Part shown: positions 1 to 7,190 of the stretch, piece by piece
Numbering within the stretch: the stretch's first letter is position 1
Layout of the letters: each line of letters opens with the position of its first letter
Assembly (NCBI GenBank): GCA_003131985.1
Contig: PKWH01000347.1
Coordinates: forward strand, 1-11,795
Direction of reading: 5' to 3'
Origin: Acidobacteriota bacterium
GTDB lineage: Bacteria > Acidobacteriota > Terriglobia > Acidiferrales > UBA7541
DNA length: 11,795 nt
The notes under the pieces: generated by a model
Seen by the model: only the letters and a program-made list of their open reading frames with translations
Databases searched by the model: none
Told to the model about the DNA's origin: nothing
Position numbers and translations under genes: made by a program

Positions 1-377
1 CTTTCGACTTTCCATTTCCAGACGCGGCGCTCGAATTCTTCGCGGCCCAAATCTTGGCGCTTGATTCCTTCCTTGGCGAGCATGCGTTCGACGACGAATT
101 GGGTGGCTATTCCGGCGTGGTCCATGCCGGGGAGCCAGAGGGTGCGTTCGCCGCGCATGCGATGCCAGCGGACGAGCATGTCAATCTGCGTGTGCTCGAG
201 CATGTGGCCGATGTGAATCGAGCCGGTGACGTTTGGCGGGGGAAGCGCGATCGAAAACGTGCGGCCGCTGCCGTCGCCGGAGTTTTCGGCGCGAAATAAT
301 TTCTCGTCGAACCAGGCTTTGGCCCAGCGCTCTTCGATTTCCCGCGGCTCGTAAGCCTTTGGTATTTCTCTCGGCAT
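1..377 (-). CDS. valS: Valyl-tRNA synthetase, N-terminal part (cut by window edge)
   Basis: Class I aminoacyl-tRNA synthetase that charges tRNA-Val with valine in the cytoplasm. Reading the minus strand from the ATG at 377-375 gives 125 codons that run off the left edge; the full protein is normally about 900 residues. The protein starts MPREIPKAYEPREIEERW, the usual ValRS opening. The class I signature follows: PPPNVTGSIHIGHMLEH, containing the HIGH motif of the ATP-binding site, then LWLPGMDHAGIATQ, which is characteristic of ValRS (ValRS usually has GTDHAGIATQ, so Met replaces Thr). A modest ribosome-binding sequence (AGGGA) lies about 5 bases before the start. The gene is divergent from the PurD-like gene, with 165 bases between the two starts. 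The Val rather than Ile or Leu assignment rests on the PPPNVTGSIHIGH and DHAGIATQ context. Confidence 0.95.
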   Translation of the reverse strand, partial: MPREIPKAYEPREIEERWAKAWFDEKLFRAENSGDGSGRTFSIALPPPNVTGSIHIGHMLEHTQIDMLVRWHRMRGERTLWLPGMDHAGIATQFVVERMLAKEGIKRQDLGREEFERRVWKWKVE

Positions 378-502
378 CAGTTCCCTGGAGCTAGATTTAC
401 GCAGTCGATTCCAGACGCAAAGAACTCATCAATATTAGGGGCGGATGGTGCGGGCGTCAAATGACACCGTAAATTCATCGGCAAGTCTTCATCGAGGGCC
501 GA

Positions 503-532
503 TTAAGATGTTAAGATTCCCACCCCTTAAGA
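503..532 (+). promoter_or_regulatory. Three TTAAGA repeats before the PurD-like gene
   Basis: The hexamer TTAAGA occurs at 503-508, 511-516 and 527-532, so the starts are 8 and 16 bases apart, all within 40 bases of the start codon at 543. The first two copies extend to TTAAGAT. A second direct repeat, TTCATCG, lies just upstream at 474-480 and 488-494. Such phased repeats could be an operator or a 5'-UTR element; TAAGAT could also serve as a poor -10 box, but I find no convincing -35 box. The ribosome-binding site GAGGGA (535-540) follows directly. The function is inference. Confidence 0.25.
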
Positions 533-542
533 ACGAGGGACA

Positions 543-1829
543 ATGGACAAGAAAAACTTTCTGTTCGTGTCTTTGACGGGCTTGATCAGCGACATCGCGT
601 GGCAAATCTCGAAAGAGGGCCACGAGGTACGCTATTTCATTTCCGACAAAAAAGAGCGCGATATCGCCGACGGCTTCGTGGCCAAGTCGAAGGACTGGGA
701 AAAAGACAAAGACTGGGCGGACATCATCATTTTCGACGACACGCTTGGCCAGGGCGAAAAGGCGCAGGCGTTGCGCAAGGAAGGCAAGCTCGTAATTGGG
801 GGAACGGCTTACAGCGACAAACTCGAAGACGACCGCTCGTTTGGCCAGGAAGAATTAAAAAAAGCTGGAGTGAACATCATCCCGTACGGCGAATTCGAAT
901 CTTTCGATGACGCCATCGAGCACGTTACGCAGAATCCCAGCCGCTACGTGATCAAACCCAGCGGGGAAGCGCAGAACGTCAAGCGGCGGCTATTCGTGGG
1001 GGAAGAAGACGACGGACAGGACGTGATACGGATGCTGGAAGCTTATAAAAAAGCGTTCGCCGACGAGATTAAAGTGTTTCAGTTGCAGCGGCGGATGATC
1101 GGCGTCGAAGTCGCAGTCGGCGCATTTTTCAACGGCAAAAGCTTCATCTATCCCATCAACATCAATTTCGAACACAAGAAACTCTTTCCCGGAGATATCG
1201 GTCCACCGACCGGTGAGATGGGAACTTCGATGTTCTGGAGCGGGCCGAACCATCTCTTCAATCAGACGCTTTTGAAAATGGAACCCAAGCTGGCCGAAGA
1301 AGGCTACGTGGGCTACATCGACGTGAACTGCATCGTGAACAACAACGGCATTTATCCGCTGGAGTTTACCGCGCGCTTCGGCTATCCGACGATCAGTATC
1401 CAGCAAGCGGGAATGATTACTCCGATCGGTCAATTCTTTTGGGATCTTGCCAGCGGAATTGACCCCAAGTTGAAAGTGCGCAGCGGATTTCAGATTGGCG
1501 TGCGGATCGTTGTCCCGCCATTTCCATTTGACGATGACGAGACGTTCGATGCGTTCTCCAAAAATTCCGCGATCGTTTTCAAGAAACCGCCGGCGGACGA
1601 AACGCATATCGAAGACGTGAAACAGTTGAACGGGCAGTGGCTCATCGCCGGAACGTCCGGCGTTATTCTTATCATCGTGGGCACGGGGCAGACGATGAAG
1701 CAGGCCAAGGCGCAGGTGTACTCGCGCATCAAGAACGTTCTGATTCCCAACATGTACTACCGGACAGACATTGGCGATCGTTGGGAGGAAGATAGCGACC
1801 GGCTGCACAACTGGGGTTACTTGCGCTAG
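543..1829 (+). CDS. PurD-like ATP-grasp ligase, substrate uncertain
   Basis: Protein of 428 residues related to phosphoribosylamine-glycine ligase (GARS, PurD), which joins glycine to phosphoribosylamine in purine synthesis. The length matches PurD. Matches in order: an ATP-grasp lysine segment at about 137-144 (IKPSGEAQ), EVAVGAFFNGKSF near 190-205, EHKK then GPPTGEMG at 220-227 (PurD: DHKR, GPNTGGMG), a metal-binding segment LEFTARFGYPT from residue 273, and a C-terminal segment with GTGQT (380-384) ending in YYRTDIG, as in the GARS C domain. Differences from true PurD: the N-terminus lacks the GSGGREHA loop that contacts phosphoribosylamine, and the metal-ligand pair EFN is EFT here (E274, T276). 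It is therefore probably a paralogue acting on another amine/carboxylate pair, though database annotation would likely still say PurD. The start is supported by GAGGGA two bases upstream. Monocistronic. Confidence 0.8.
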   Translation: MDKKNFLFVSLTGLISDIAWQISKEGHEVRYFISDKKERDIADGFVAKSKDWEKDKDWADIIIFDDTLGQGEKAQALRKEGKLVIGGTAYSDKLEDDRSFGQEELKKAGVNIIPYGEFESFDDAIEHVTQNPSRYVIKPSGEAQNVKRRLFVGEEDDGQDVIRMLEAYKKAFADEIKVFQLQRRMIGVEVAVGAFFNGKSFIYPININFEHKKLFPGDIGPPTGEMGTSMFWSGPNHLFNQTLLKMEPKLAEEGYVGYIDVNCIVNNNGIYPLEFTARFGYPTISIQQAGMITPIGQFFWDLASGIDPKLKVRSGFQIGVRIVVPPFPFDDDETFDAFSKNSAIVFKKPPADETHIEDVKQLNGQWLIAGTSGVILIIVGTGQTMKQAKAQVYSRIKNVLIPNMYYRTDIGDRWEEDSDRLHNWGYLR

Positions 1830-1881
1830 CAGGAGCGAATCTTCAGCATGGCCACAGCCGACCCAACCGGAGTTATTCCTA

Positions 1882-2613
1882 CTAATTGAAATTGTAGCCA
1901 AATTCCCAGAGGAACTGGTGATTGCCGGTGGTTACGCCGGCGTTTCCGATTTGATAGGCTGCGTAAAATGTGAGTTTGGGAGTGAGTTTTACGATGGCGC
2001 CGGGATTAACATAGCCAACGGCATTGTTGCCGGTGTACCACTCGGCTGCGAGCGTGAAGCGTTTGTTGACTGCTTGTTCGAAAGTGAACTGTCCACCGAC
2101 GCGGTTGGCTTTGGCGACAACGTTGCGCGTAAAGTCGTACGCGCCGGCGGTGATGCGGGTGCCGTGCTTCCACTCCTTGGCTAGGGTGGCGTAGGCATAA
2201 TTTCCCGTGTTGTAGGTCCGAAGGTATACGGGGAAAAACAGATCGTCCCCAACGAAAAAGGACCATCCTGACGTCTCGGCTCGCCAAAGCCGCCATTTTA
2301 TTGTAGGAGAAATTTCAAGTTGGCCCAAGGCGGGAGAGCTGAGGCCGTCGAAATTTACGCCTACCTCGATTCCGTGTCCGATGCCGACGACGACGCGGGG
2401 CGTGAATGTGGCCAGGAAATCCACGGGGCGCAAGGTGCCGTCCAATTCACCGTACACCTTTCCTTTGTCGAGAATGTCCGCACTCGGAACGTCGAATACG
2501 GTTTCCTGGGCGCACGCGCGGGAGACCGGAAGGACGACCAGAAGCAATAGCAGAAATCGGAAGGGTCTGATGAGCCGCAGCGGGTGCAAGGTGATTGAGG
2601 ATAACTTACACAC
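1882..2613 (-). CDS. Putative outer-membrane beta-barrel protein
   Basis: Protein of 243 residues that I cannot assign to a named family. It has a signal peptide: basic region with several Arg to about residue 19, hydrophobic core FRFLLLLLVVLPV, and a signal peptidase I site after ACA (residue 35). The mature part alternates polar and aromatic residues in short strands separated by Gly/Asn turns (for example the segments starting FTPRVVVGIGHG, ITAGAYDF and LTFYAAYQIG), and it ends WEFGYNFN, close to the terminal aromatic beta-signal of outer-membrane proteins. Roughly ten strands appear possible. Cys34 is not in a usable lipobox (Arg at -2). The start is uncertain: GTG at 2613 gives the full signal peptide but has no clear ribosome-binding site; TTG at 2589 is an alternative. 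It converges on the PurD-like gene with 52 bases between stops and is divergent from the Ior-like operon. Role unknown; could be a porin-like or structural protein. Confidence 0.65.
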   Translation of the reverse strand: MCKLSSITLHPLRLIRPFRFLLLLLVVLPVSRACAQETVFDVPSADILDKGKVYGELDGTLRPVDFLATFTPRVVVGIGHGIEVGVNFDGLSSPALGQLEISPTIKWRLWRAETSGWSFFVGDDLFFPVYLRTYNTGNYAYATLAKEWKHGTRITAGAYDFTRNVVAKANRVGGQFTFEQAVNKRFTLAAEWYTGNNAVGYVNPGAIVKLTPKLTFYAAYQIGNAGVTTGNHQFLWEFGYNFN

Positions 2614-2851
2614 CTATTACGGTCATGCAGTTTTGTAAGATGAAAGCCACGGCTTGATGAATGTGCCGAGGTGGCAACTCCCTGGATGCGACCACGGTTG
2701 CGAGAAATCCATTTAGGTCGCATAATCTTGCGGTCTACGGTAATTCTTTTTTTATGTGCGCTTCAGCCTATTTTATTGCAATACGTAACGCCCGGTTTTC
2801 AGACCACAACCCCAAACATCGCAGCCAGGCAAAAAGAGAAGGAGACATCGC
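2614..2851. promoter_or_regulatory. Divergent intergenic region, beta-barrel gene / Ior-like operon
   Basis: This 238-base gap must hold the promoters of the minus-strand beta-barrel gene and the plus-strand Ior-like operon. The stretch from about 2720 to 2790 is clearly AT-richer than its surroundings, with a seven-T run near 2747-2753, which suits the operon promoter. I could not identify a -35/-10 pair that I would defend. A strong ribosome-binding site (AGAAGGAGA, 2836-2844) sits 7 bases before the TTG at 2852. Confidence 0.3.
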
Positions 2852-3322
2852 TTGATTTCATTCACTGTGAACGGGAAGGCAGTCAGCGTAGCGGATCCGC
2901 CTTCGACTCCGCTGCTCTGGGTGATTCGCGATTCGCTGAAGCTTACCGGCACGAAATATGGCTGCGGGATGGCGCAGTGCGGAGCTTGCACCGTTCATAT
3001 CGATGGCGAGGCTGTTCGGTCTTGTGTTGCTCCCGTTTCGCGGGCGGAAGGAAAGAAGATCACGACGATTGAAGGCATCTCGCCCGATCTGACGCATCCT
3101 CTTCAACAGGCTTGGATTGAAATTGACGTGCCCCAGTGCGGATACTGCCAGTCTGGGCAGATCATGAGCGCGGCGGTTTTGCTGGCGGAAAATTCCTCGC
3201 CCACTGATACCGACATTGACGAAGCTATGTCCGGGAATATTTGCCGTTGCGGCACCTATCCGCGCATTCGTCAGGCCATTCATCGAGCTTCTGAAATCAA
3301 AGCGCAGCGGGGTGCGAAATGA
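2852..3322 (+). CDS. IorA-like [2Fe-2S] subunit of molybdenum hydroxylase
   Basis: Small iron-sulfur subunit (156 residues) of the xanthine dehydrogenase superfamily, similar to isoquinoline 1-oxidoreductase alpha subunit. It relays electrons from the molybdenum site of its partner. The N-terminal plant-type [2Fe-2S] domain has Cys38, Cys43, Cys46 and Cys58 (CGMAQCGACTV ... SC). The C-terminal four-helix [2Fe-2S] domain has Cys96 and Cys99 (QCGYCQSGQ) and Cys131 and Cys133 (GNICRCGTY). All eight ligands are present and the length is typical. The start is TTG at 2852, preceded by an excellent ribosome-binding site AAGGAG at proper spacing; no in-frame ATG would preserve the conserved N-terminal strand. 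Its stop overlaps the next gene by ATGA, implying translational coupling. Like other IorA-type subunits it has no signal of its own, so it would be exported bound to its Tat-tagged partner (inference). The natural substrate cannot be read from sequence. Confidence 0.93.
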   Translation: MISFTVNGKAVSVADPPSTPLLWVIRDSLKLTGTKYGCGMAQCGACTVHIDGEAVRSCVAPVSRAEGKKITTIEGISPDLTHPLQQAWIEIDVPQCGYCQSGQIMSAAVLLAENSSPTDTDIDEAMSGNICRCGTYPRIRQAIHRASEIKAQRGAK

Positions 3323-5484
3323 GCGTCCCGACGAAAATGGAACGCCGCGATTTCCTCAAGACGGGAGCGGCAATCAGCGGAGGATTGCTTCTGAACCTTT
3401 ACGTCCCGGATTGGGCTCCCGCGCGCGCGGCCCAATCGACGAGCCAGCCTGTTGCGTTGAATGCATTCGTGCACATTGGTAGCGACGATCTCGTTACCGT
3501 GATCTCGAACCATTCCGAAATGGGGCAGGGAATTTACACTTCGCTGCCCATGTTAATCGCCGAAGAGCTTGAGGCGGATTGGAGCAAGATTCGGGTGCAA
3601 CCGGCGCCTGTGGCGGCCGTGTATAACCACACCGTGTACGGGATGCAGATGACCGGCGGAAGCACTACGACCAGCTCTGAATACGACCGATTCCGCAAAA
3701 TGGGCGCGATGGCTCGGGTGATGTTGATTTCCGCCGCGGCGCAGTCGTGGGGAGTTGAGCCGCAAAGTTGCCGCGCGGAAAAAGGGTTTGTGGTTCATGC
3801 CGCCAGCGGGCGGCGAGCGTCGTTTGGCAGCCTTGCCGATGCGGCCTCGAAGGTGGAACCTCCGAAAGATGTTGCGTTGAAAGATCCCAGAGATTTCACC
3901 ATCATCGGCAAGCCATTGCACCGGTTGGACACTCCCTCGAAAACGAATGGCACTGCGCAATTTGGGCTTGATATTTACATTCCGGGGATGCTTACGGCAG
4001 TTGTCGCGCGGTCGCCTGTTTTTGGCGGAAAGGTTTCGAGCTTCATTGCCGATAAAGCAAAAGCCGTGCCCGGCGTGGTGAATGTGTTGGAAGTTCCTTC
4101 GGGCATCGCAGTGATCGCGAAAGGTTTTTGGCCGGCGAAGCTCGGGCGAGAGAAGCTCGAAATAGTTTGGGATGAAGGCCCGGGTGCGAGCATCTCTACC
4201 GTGGGGATGCGCGAGCAGTACGCGGCGCTCTCCAGGACTTCTGGCGCCGTGGCTCGCAAGGTCGGGGACCCGGCCAATGCTCTAGCTGGAGCGGCAAAAA
4301 CGATCACCGCCGAGTACGAAGTCCCCTATCTTTCGCACTCGCCGATGGAACCCCTAAACGTTGTGGTCGATTTGCATGACGATCATTGCGAAATCTGGAC
4401 CGGCACTCAATTCCAAACGGGCGATCGCGCCGCGGCTGCGACCGTCGCGGGACTTAAGCCCGAACAGGTGGAAATTCACACCACGCTTCTTGGTGGCGGA
4501 TTCGGACGTCGCGCCAATCCTGCGTCCGACTTCGTGACTGAAGCCGTGCACGTGGCGAAAGCGGCGAAAGTTCCGGTAAAAGTTGTGTGGTCGCGCGAGG
4601 ACGACATACGGGGCGGCTGGTATCGCCCGATGTGGTACGACCATTTTGCAGCGGGGCTCGACGCCAGCGGCAATCCTGTGGCGTGGACCCACACAATCGT
4701 GGGGCAGTCGATATTCGACGGCACGATGTTCGCTGGGTTCGGAATCAAAAATGGCGTCGACGCGGCGTCGGTGGAAGGCGCGGCGGACATCATTTACTCC
4801 ATTCCGAATATTCAGGTGGATTTGCACAGTCCTAAGAATGAAGTGCCGGTGCAATGGTGGCGCTCGGTGGGCCACTCGCACACTGGATTTTCGGTGGAAG
4901 CGTTTCTGGATGAGGTTGCCCATGCGGGCGGAAAAGATCCCTACTTGCTGCGCCGCGCTCTTCTCGCGAATCAACCGCGGATGCTCGCGGTCCTTGATCT
5001 TGCGGTCGAAAAAGCGCATTGGGGCGGGCCGCTTCCTCCGGGGCATGCGCGCGGAGTCGCCACGCATTTTTCTTTCGATAGCTACGTCGCGCAGGTCGCG
5101 GAAGTCTCCGTGGAGAAAGACGGGCGCGTGCGGGTGCATCGCATCGTTGCCGCAGTGGATTGCGGTCGCACGGTCAATCCGGACACGGTGAAGGCTCAAC
5201 TGGAAGGCGGGATCGTTTTTGGACTCACGGCCGCGCTGAAAACGGAAATCACTCTCGACAAAGGCCGGGTGCAGCAGCGCAATTTCAATGACTATCCGAT
5301 GGTGCGCATGTTTGAGTCGCCGAAAATCGAGGTTTATATCGTTCCGAGCACAGAGAAGCCCACGGGCGTAGGCGAGCCAGGAGTGCCGCCGGTAGCTCCG
5401 GCGGTTGCGAACGCGATTTTCGCCGCCACCGGCAAGCGCGTGCGAAGACTCCCGATCAAGCCTGAAGATTTGCGTTCCGTATGA
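3319..5484 (+). CDS. IorB-like molybdopterin subunit (xanthine dehydrogenase family)
   Basis: Catalytic subunit of 721 residues, the size of IorB. It binds the molybdenum-molybdopterin cytosine dinucleotide cofactor and hydroxylates an N-heterocycle or oxidises an aldehyde with water as oxygen donor. The N-terminus has a twin-arginine signal (ERRDFLK followed by a Gly/Leu-rich core, processing probably near residue 37), so it is exported folded. An alpha/beta hammerhead segment spans roughly 200-290. The cofactor-binding motif GGGFGRR is at 392-398, and the active-site glutamate is Glu686 in GVGEPG. The motif VQWWRSVGHSHTGF falls in the second half and is typical of IorB-type proteins. The start ATG at 3319 overlaps the upstream stop and follows GGGG; ATG at 3337 is a weaker alternative. 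No FAD-domain subunit is encoded nearby, consistent with electron transfer to a cytochrome. Substrate unknown: isoquinoline itself is only the family name. Confidence 0.93.
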   Translation: MSVPTKMERRDFLKTGAAISGGLLLNLYVPDWAPARAAQSTSQPVALNAFVHIGSDDLVTVISNHSEMGQGIYTSLPMLIAEELEADWSKIRVQPAPVAAVYNHTVYGMQMTGGSTTTSSEYDRFRKMGAMARVMLISAAAQSWGVEPQSCRAEKGFVVHAASGRRASFGSLADAASKVEPPKDVALKDPRDFTIIGKPLHRLDTPSKTNGTAQFGLDIYIPGMLTAVVARSPVFGGKVSSFIADKAKAVPGVVNVLEVPSGIAVIAKGFWPAKLGREKLEIVWDEGPGASISTVGMREQYAALSRTSGAVARKVGDPANALAGAAKTITAEYEVPYLSHSPMEPLNVVVDLHDDHCEIWTGTQFQTGDRAAAATVAGLKPEQVEIHTTLLGGGFGRRANPASDFVTEAVHVAKAAKVPVKVVWSREDDIRGGWYRPMWYDHFAAGLDASGNPVAWTHTIVGQSIFDGTMFAGFGIKNGVDAASVEGAADIIYSIPNIQVDLHSPKNEVPVQWWRSVGHSHTGFSVEAFLDEVAHAGGKDPYLLRRALLANQPRMLAVLDLAVEKAHWGGPLPPGHARGVATHFSFDSYVAQVAEVSVEKDGRVRVHRIVAAVDCGRTVNPDTVKAQLEGGIVFGLTAALKTEITLDKGRVQQRNFNDYPMVRMFESPKIEVYIVPSTEKPTGVGEPGVPPVAPAVANAIFAATGKRVRRLPIKPEDLRSV

Positions 5485-5507
5485 AGATTCATTACGAGGG
5501 ATCGAAG

Positions 5508-6143
5508 ATGGCGAACAGAATAAAATGGCAGATTCTAGCGGCACTCGCCCTGGTGGGAATCGCGTGCGCGTCATTGGCAGCGTGGTCCCAGCGCTCCGCG
5601 TTTGCGAATGGTGGTCGGAGCTCGCTTGTTGCGACAGTTGCAGCAGCTTCACCCGACGACGCGGCGGCGCAGTCGGCATTTGAGCGGGCGTATCCCGTTT
5701 TCGTTTCGCCGCGATGCCAGAATTGCCATCCGTCAGGTGACGCGCCGCTGCAAGGCGACGACAGTCACGTCCATACGCAAGATGTAAAGCGCGGCACTGA
5801 TGGTCACGGCGTATATGGGATGAGGTGTCAAACGTGCCACCAGGACGCGAACCTTCCAGGCGCGAACATGCCTCCGGGGAATCCGAAATGGGGATTGCCG
5901 TCTCCTCAAATGAAAATGATTTTTGTGGGGAGAACCGCCGGAGAGCTTTGCCGCCAGCTGAAAGATCCCAAGCAGAACGGCGGTCGCAACCTTGCGCAGA
6001 TACTTACGCACGTCGCTACCGACGATCTTGTAGGCTGGGGCTGGAATCCAGGTGATGGACGCACGTTGCCTCCGCTCAATCGCCCGGATTTTGTCGCTGC
6101 GATGCAGGAATGGGTAAACGACGGCGCCGCCTGCCCGAAGTAA
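5508..6143 (+). CDS. Dihaem cytochrome c, electron acceptor of the Ior-like enzyme
   Basis: Exported c-type cytochrome of 211 residues. The signal peptide is MANRIKW followed by a hydrophobic stretch (ILAALALVGIACASLAAW), with cleavage probably near the following Ser/Ala-rich segment. Two haem-binding CxxCH motifs are visible: CQNCH at 70-74 and CQTCH at 107-111; Met residues downstream (for example in NMPPGNPKW and PQMKM) could be sixth ligands. Some databases name such proteins 'isoquinoline 1-oxidoreductase subunit' because they sit beside iorAB; that is from memory. I chose the ATG at 5508 because GAGGG lies 7 bases upstream and it gives a normal signal peptide. The alternative ATG at 5481 overlaps the IorB-like stop by ATGA, but lacks a ribosome-binding site and adds nine polar residues (MKIHYEGSK). 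The likely role is to take electrons from the [2Fe-2S] subunit in the periplasm and pass them to the respiratory chain. Confidence 0.88.
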   Translation: MANRIKWQILAALALVGIACASLAAWSQRSAFANGGRSSLVATVAAASPDDAAAQSAFERAYPVFVSPRCQNCHPSGDAPLQGDDSHVHTQDVKRGTDGHGVYGMRCQTCHQDANLPGANMPPGNPKWGLPSPQMKMIFVGRTAGELCRQLKDPKQNGGRNLAQILTHVATDDLVGWGWNPGDGRTLPPLNRPDFVAAMQEWVNDGAACPK

Positions 6144-6211
6144 GCTGGCCAGAACGAGCGCTTGGGCAGGTCGACCCGCCGCGAGCGTCTCACGGATGAG
6201 CGACACTCCAA

Positions 6212-6228
6212 GCCAATTTTGAATTGGC
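6212..6228. repeat. Inverted repeat behind the Ior-like operon
   Basis: Perfect 7-base stem GCCAATT / AATTGGC with loop TTG, 68 bases after the cytochrome stop. No T-tract follows on either strand, so it is not a canonical intrinsic terminator. It may help to end the operon transcript or stabilise its 3' end, or may be a protein-binding palindrome. Confidence 0.4.
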
Positions 6229-6256
6229 AGTAACTACAGAGCGGCGCGGTTATTTG

Positions 6257-6271
6257 CCGGCGCTGCGCCGG
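6257..6271. repeat. GC-rich palindrome upstream of uppP
   Basis: Perfect inverted repeat CCGGCGC-T-GCGCCGG. As RNA it would fold as a five-base stem with a five-base loop. It is followed by GCGCC and not by Ts, so a terminator role is doubtful. It ends 26 bases before the uppP start codon, where a -35 element would be expected, so an operator role for uppP is conceivable. Confidence 0.4.
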
Positions 6272-6285
6272 GCGCCAATGTCCAT

Positions 6286-6291
6286 TAGAAT
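6286..6291 (+). promoter_or_regulatory. Possible -10 box of a leaderless uppP transcript
   Basis: TAGAAT matches the sigma-70 -10 consensus at five of six positions. It ends six bases before the ATG at 6298, so transcription would begin at or next to the start codon. No ribosome-binding site precedes uppP, which fits a leaderless mRNA. No convincing -35 box is present: the palindrome at 6257-6271 occupies that spot. Confidence 0.3.
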
Positions 6292-6297
6292 TCCTCT

Positions 6298-7167
6298 ATG
6301 AATCTCTTCCACATTCTCATCCTTGCGATCGTGCAAGGCCTAACCGAACTGCTGCCGGTGTCAAGTTCTGCGCATGTTGTTGTGGCTGAAAAGCTGCTGG
6401 GACTCGATCCATCATCGCCACCGATGACGTTGCTCTTGGTGATGCTTCACACCGGCACGATGTTTGCCGTGATCGTTTACTTTTGGAGTCAGTGGAGAGC
6501 CACATACTTTCACAGCATGGCTGCGTTCAAGAAGTTTGCAGTACTGATCATCTTAGCGAGTGTGCTCACGGGTTTGATCGGCTATCCAATTATAAAAATC
6601 ATCGAAAAGACTGCATTCCGAGGGGCGCCGCATGGAGAGATCGAGGATCTATTCAGCCATCTCGCTCTGATCGCTCCGGCACTGGCTGCCGCTGGAATCT
6701 TGATTCTCATCGCAGGCATCTTCGAAAGGCGGAGCACCGCACGGACTTCTGACGAAGCGAACGATCTGAACGCCAAACAGGCGGGAATTATTGGAGCGGT
6801 GCAGGGCCTGTGCTTGCCATTTCGAGGGTTTTCGCGATCGGGCGCCACAATTTCCACGGGAATGCTCTTGAAAGTGGCGAAGTCACGCGCGGAGTCATTT
6901 AGTTTCGCGCTGGCTGTGGTTCTGACCCCGGCAGTGGTGGCGCGAGAAGCGATGCGGCTCGTGCGCGCCGAACATATAAGCGGAACGGCAAGCTTCGCCT
7001 CGGCAGTGTTTCCTAGCTTGATTGGCGCGGTATTCGCGTTTCTCGCGGGGCTAATAGCGCTGAAATGGCTTAGCCGGTGGCTCGAAGGCGGGCGCTGGTA
7101 CCTCTTTGGCATCTACTGCCTGTTTGCTGCAGCAAGCGTGTTCTATCTGCATCACCTGGGCTATTGA
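6298..7167 (+). CDS. uppP: Undecaprenyl-diphosphatase (UppP/BacA)
   Basis: Integral inner-membrane phosphatase of 289 residues that converts undecaprenyl diphosphate to the monophosphate, recycling the lipid carrier for peptidoglycan and other surface polymers; it is associated with bacitracin resistance. The first conserved region is QGLTELLPVSSSAH (Q13 to H26), giving the (E/Q)xxxE motif as Q13 and E17 plus the Ser-rich loop and His26. The second is LPFRGFSRSGATIS at 173-186, with Arg180 in the invariant SRS. The more common form of this loop is PGTSRSGAT; the FRGFSRSGAT variant occurs in part of the family. Several hydrophobic membrane segments follow one another through to the C-terminus, and the length is near the usual 265-280. 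No ribosome-binding site is visible before ATG 6298, but the family N-terminus (NLFHILILAIVQG) supports this start. It stands alone, 154 bases after the cytochrome gene. Confidence 0.96.
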   Translation: MNLFHILILAIVQGLTELLPVSSSAHVVVAEKLLGLDPSSPPMTLLLVMLHTGTMFAVIVYFWSQWRATYFHSMAAFKKFAVLIILASVLTGLIGYPIIKIIEKTAFRGAPHGEIEDLFSHLALIAPALAAAGILILIAGIFERRSTARTSDEANDLNAKQAGIIGAVQGLCLPFRGFSRSGATISTGMLLKVAKSRAESFSFALAVVLTPAVVAREAMRLVRAEHISGTASFASAVFPSLIGAVFAFLAGLIALKWLSRWLEGGRWYLFGIYCLFAAASVFYLHHLGY

Positions 7168-7190
7168 GTCTGGTTCACAACCGCAAATTC

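Noticed and set aside
1830..1881. Bidirectional terminator between the convergent PurD-like and beta-barrel genes
   Set aside because: No stem-loop with a T-tract could be found in the 52-base gap.
990..1901. 303-codon minus-strand open frame
   Set aside because: It lies opposite the PurD-like gene, whose conserved motifs prove the plus frame. The translation is His/Arg/Val-rich without any recognisable domain.
2505..2520. Lipoprotein signal in the beta-barrel protein (Cys34)
   Set aside because: Arg at -2 and no Leu at -3; the site after ACA fits signal peptidase I better.
2728..2756. Possible promoter TTGCGG ... TTTATG upstream of the IorA-like gene
   Set aside because: Spacing is 17 bases but the -10 match is too weak to list as a site.
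2661..3072. Plus-strand open frames across the start of the IorA-like gene
   Set aside because: They are out of frame with the eight-cysteine [2Fe-2S] protein and show no domain of their own.
4354..5679. 441-codon minus-strand open frame
   Set aside because: Antisense of the IorB-like and cytochrome genes; Arg/His-rich translation typical of a shadow frame in GC-rich DNA.
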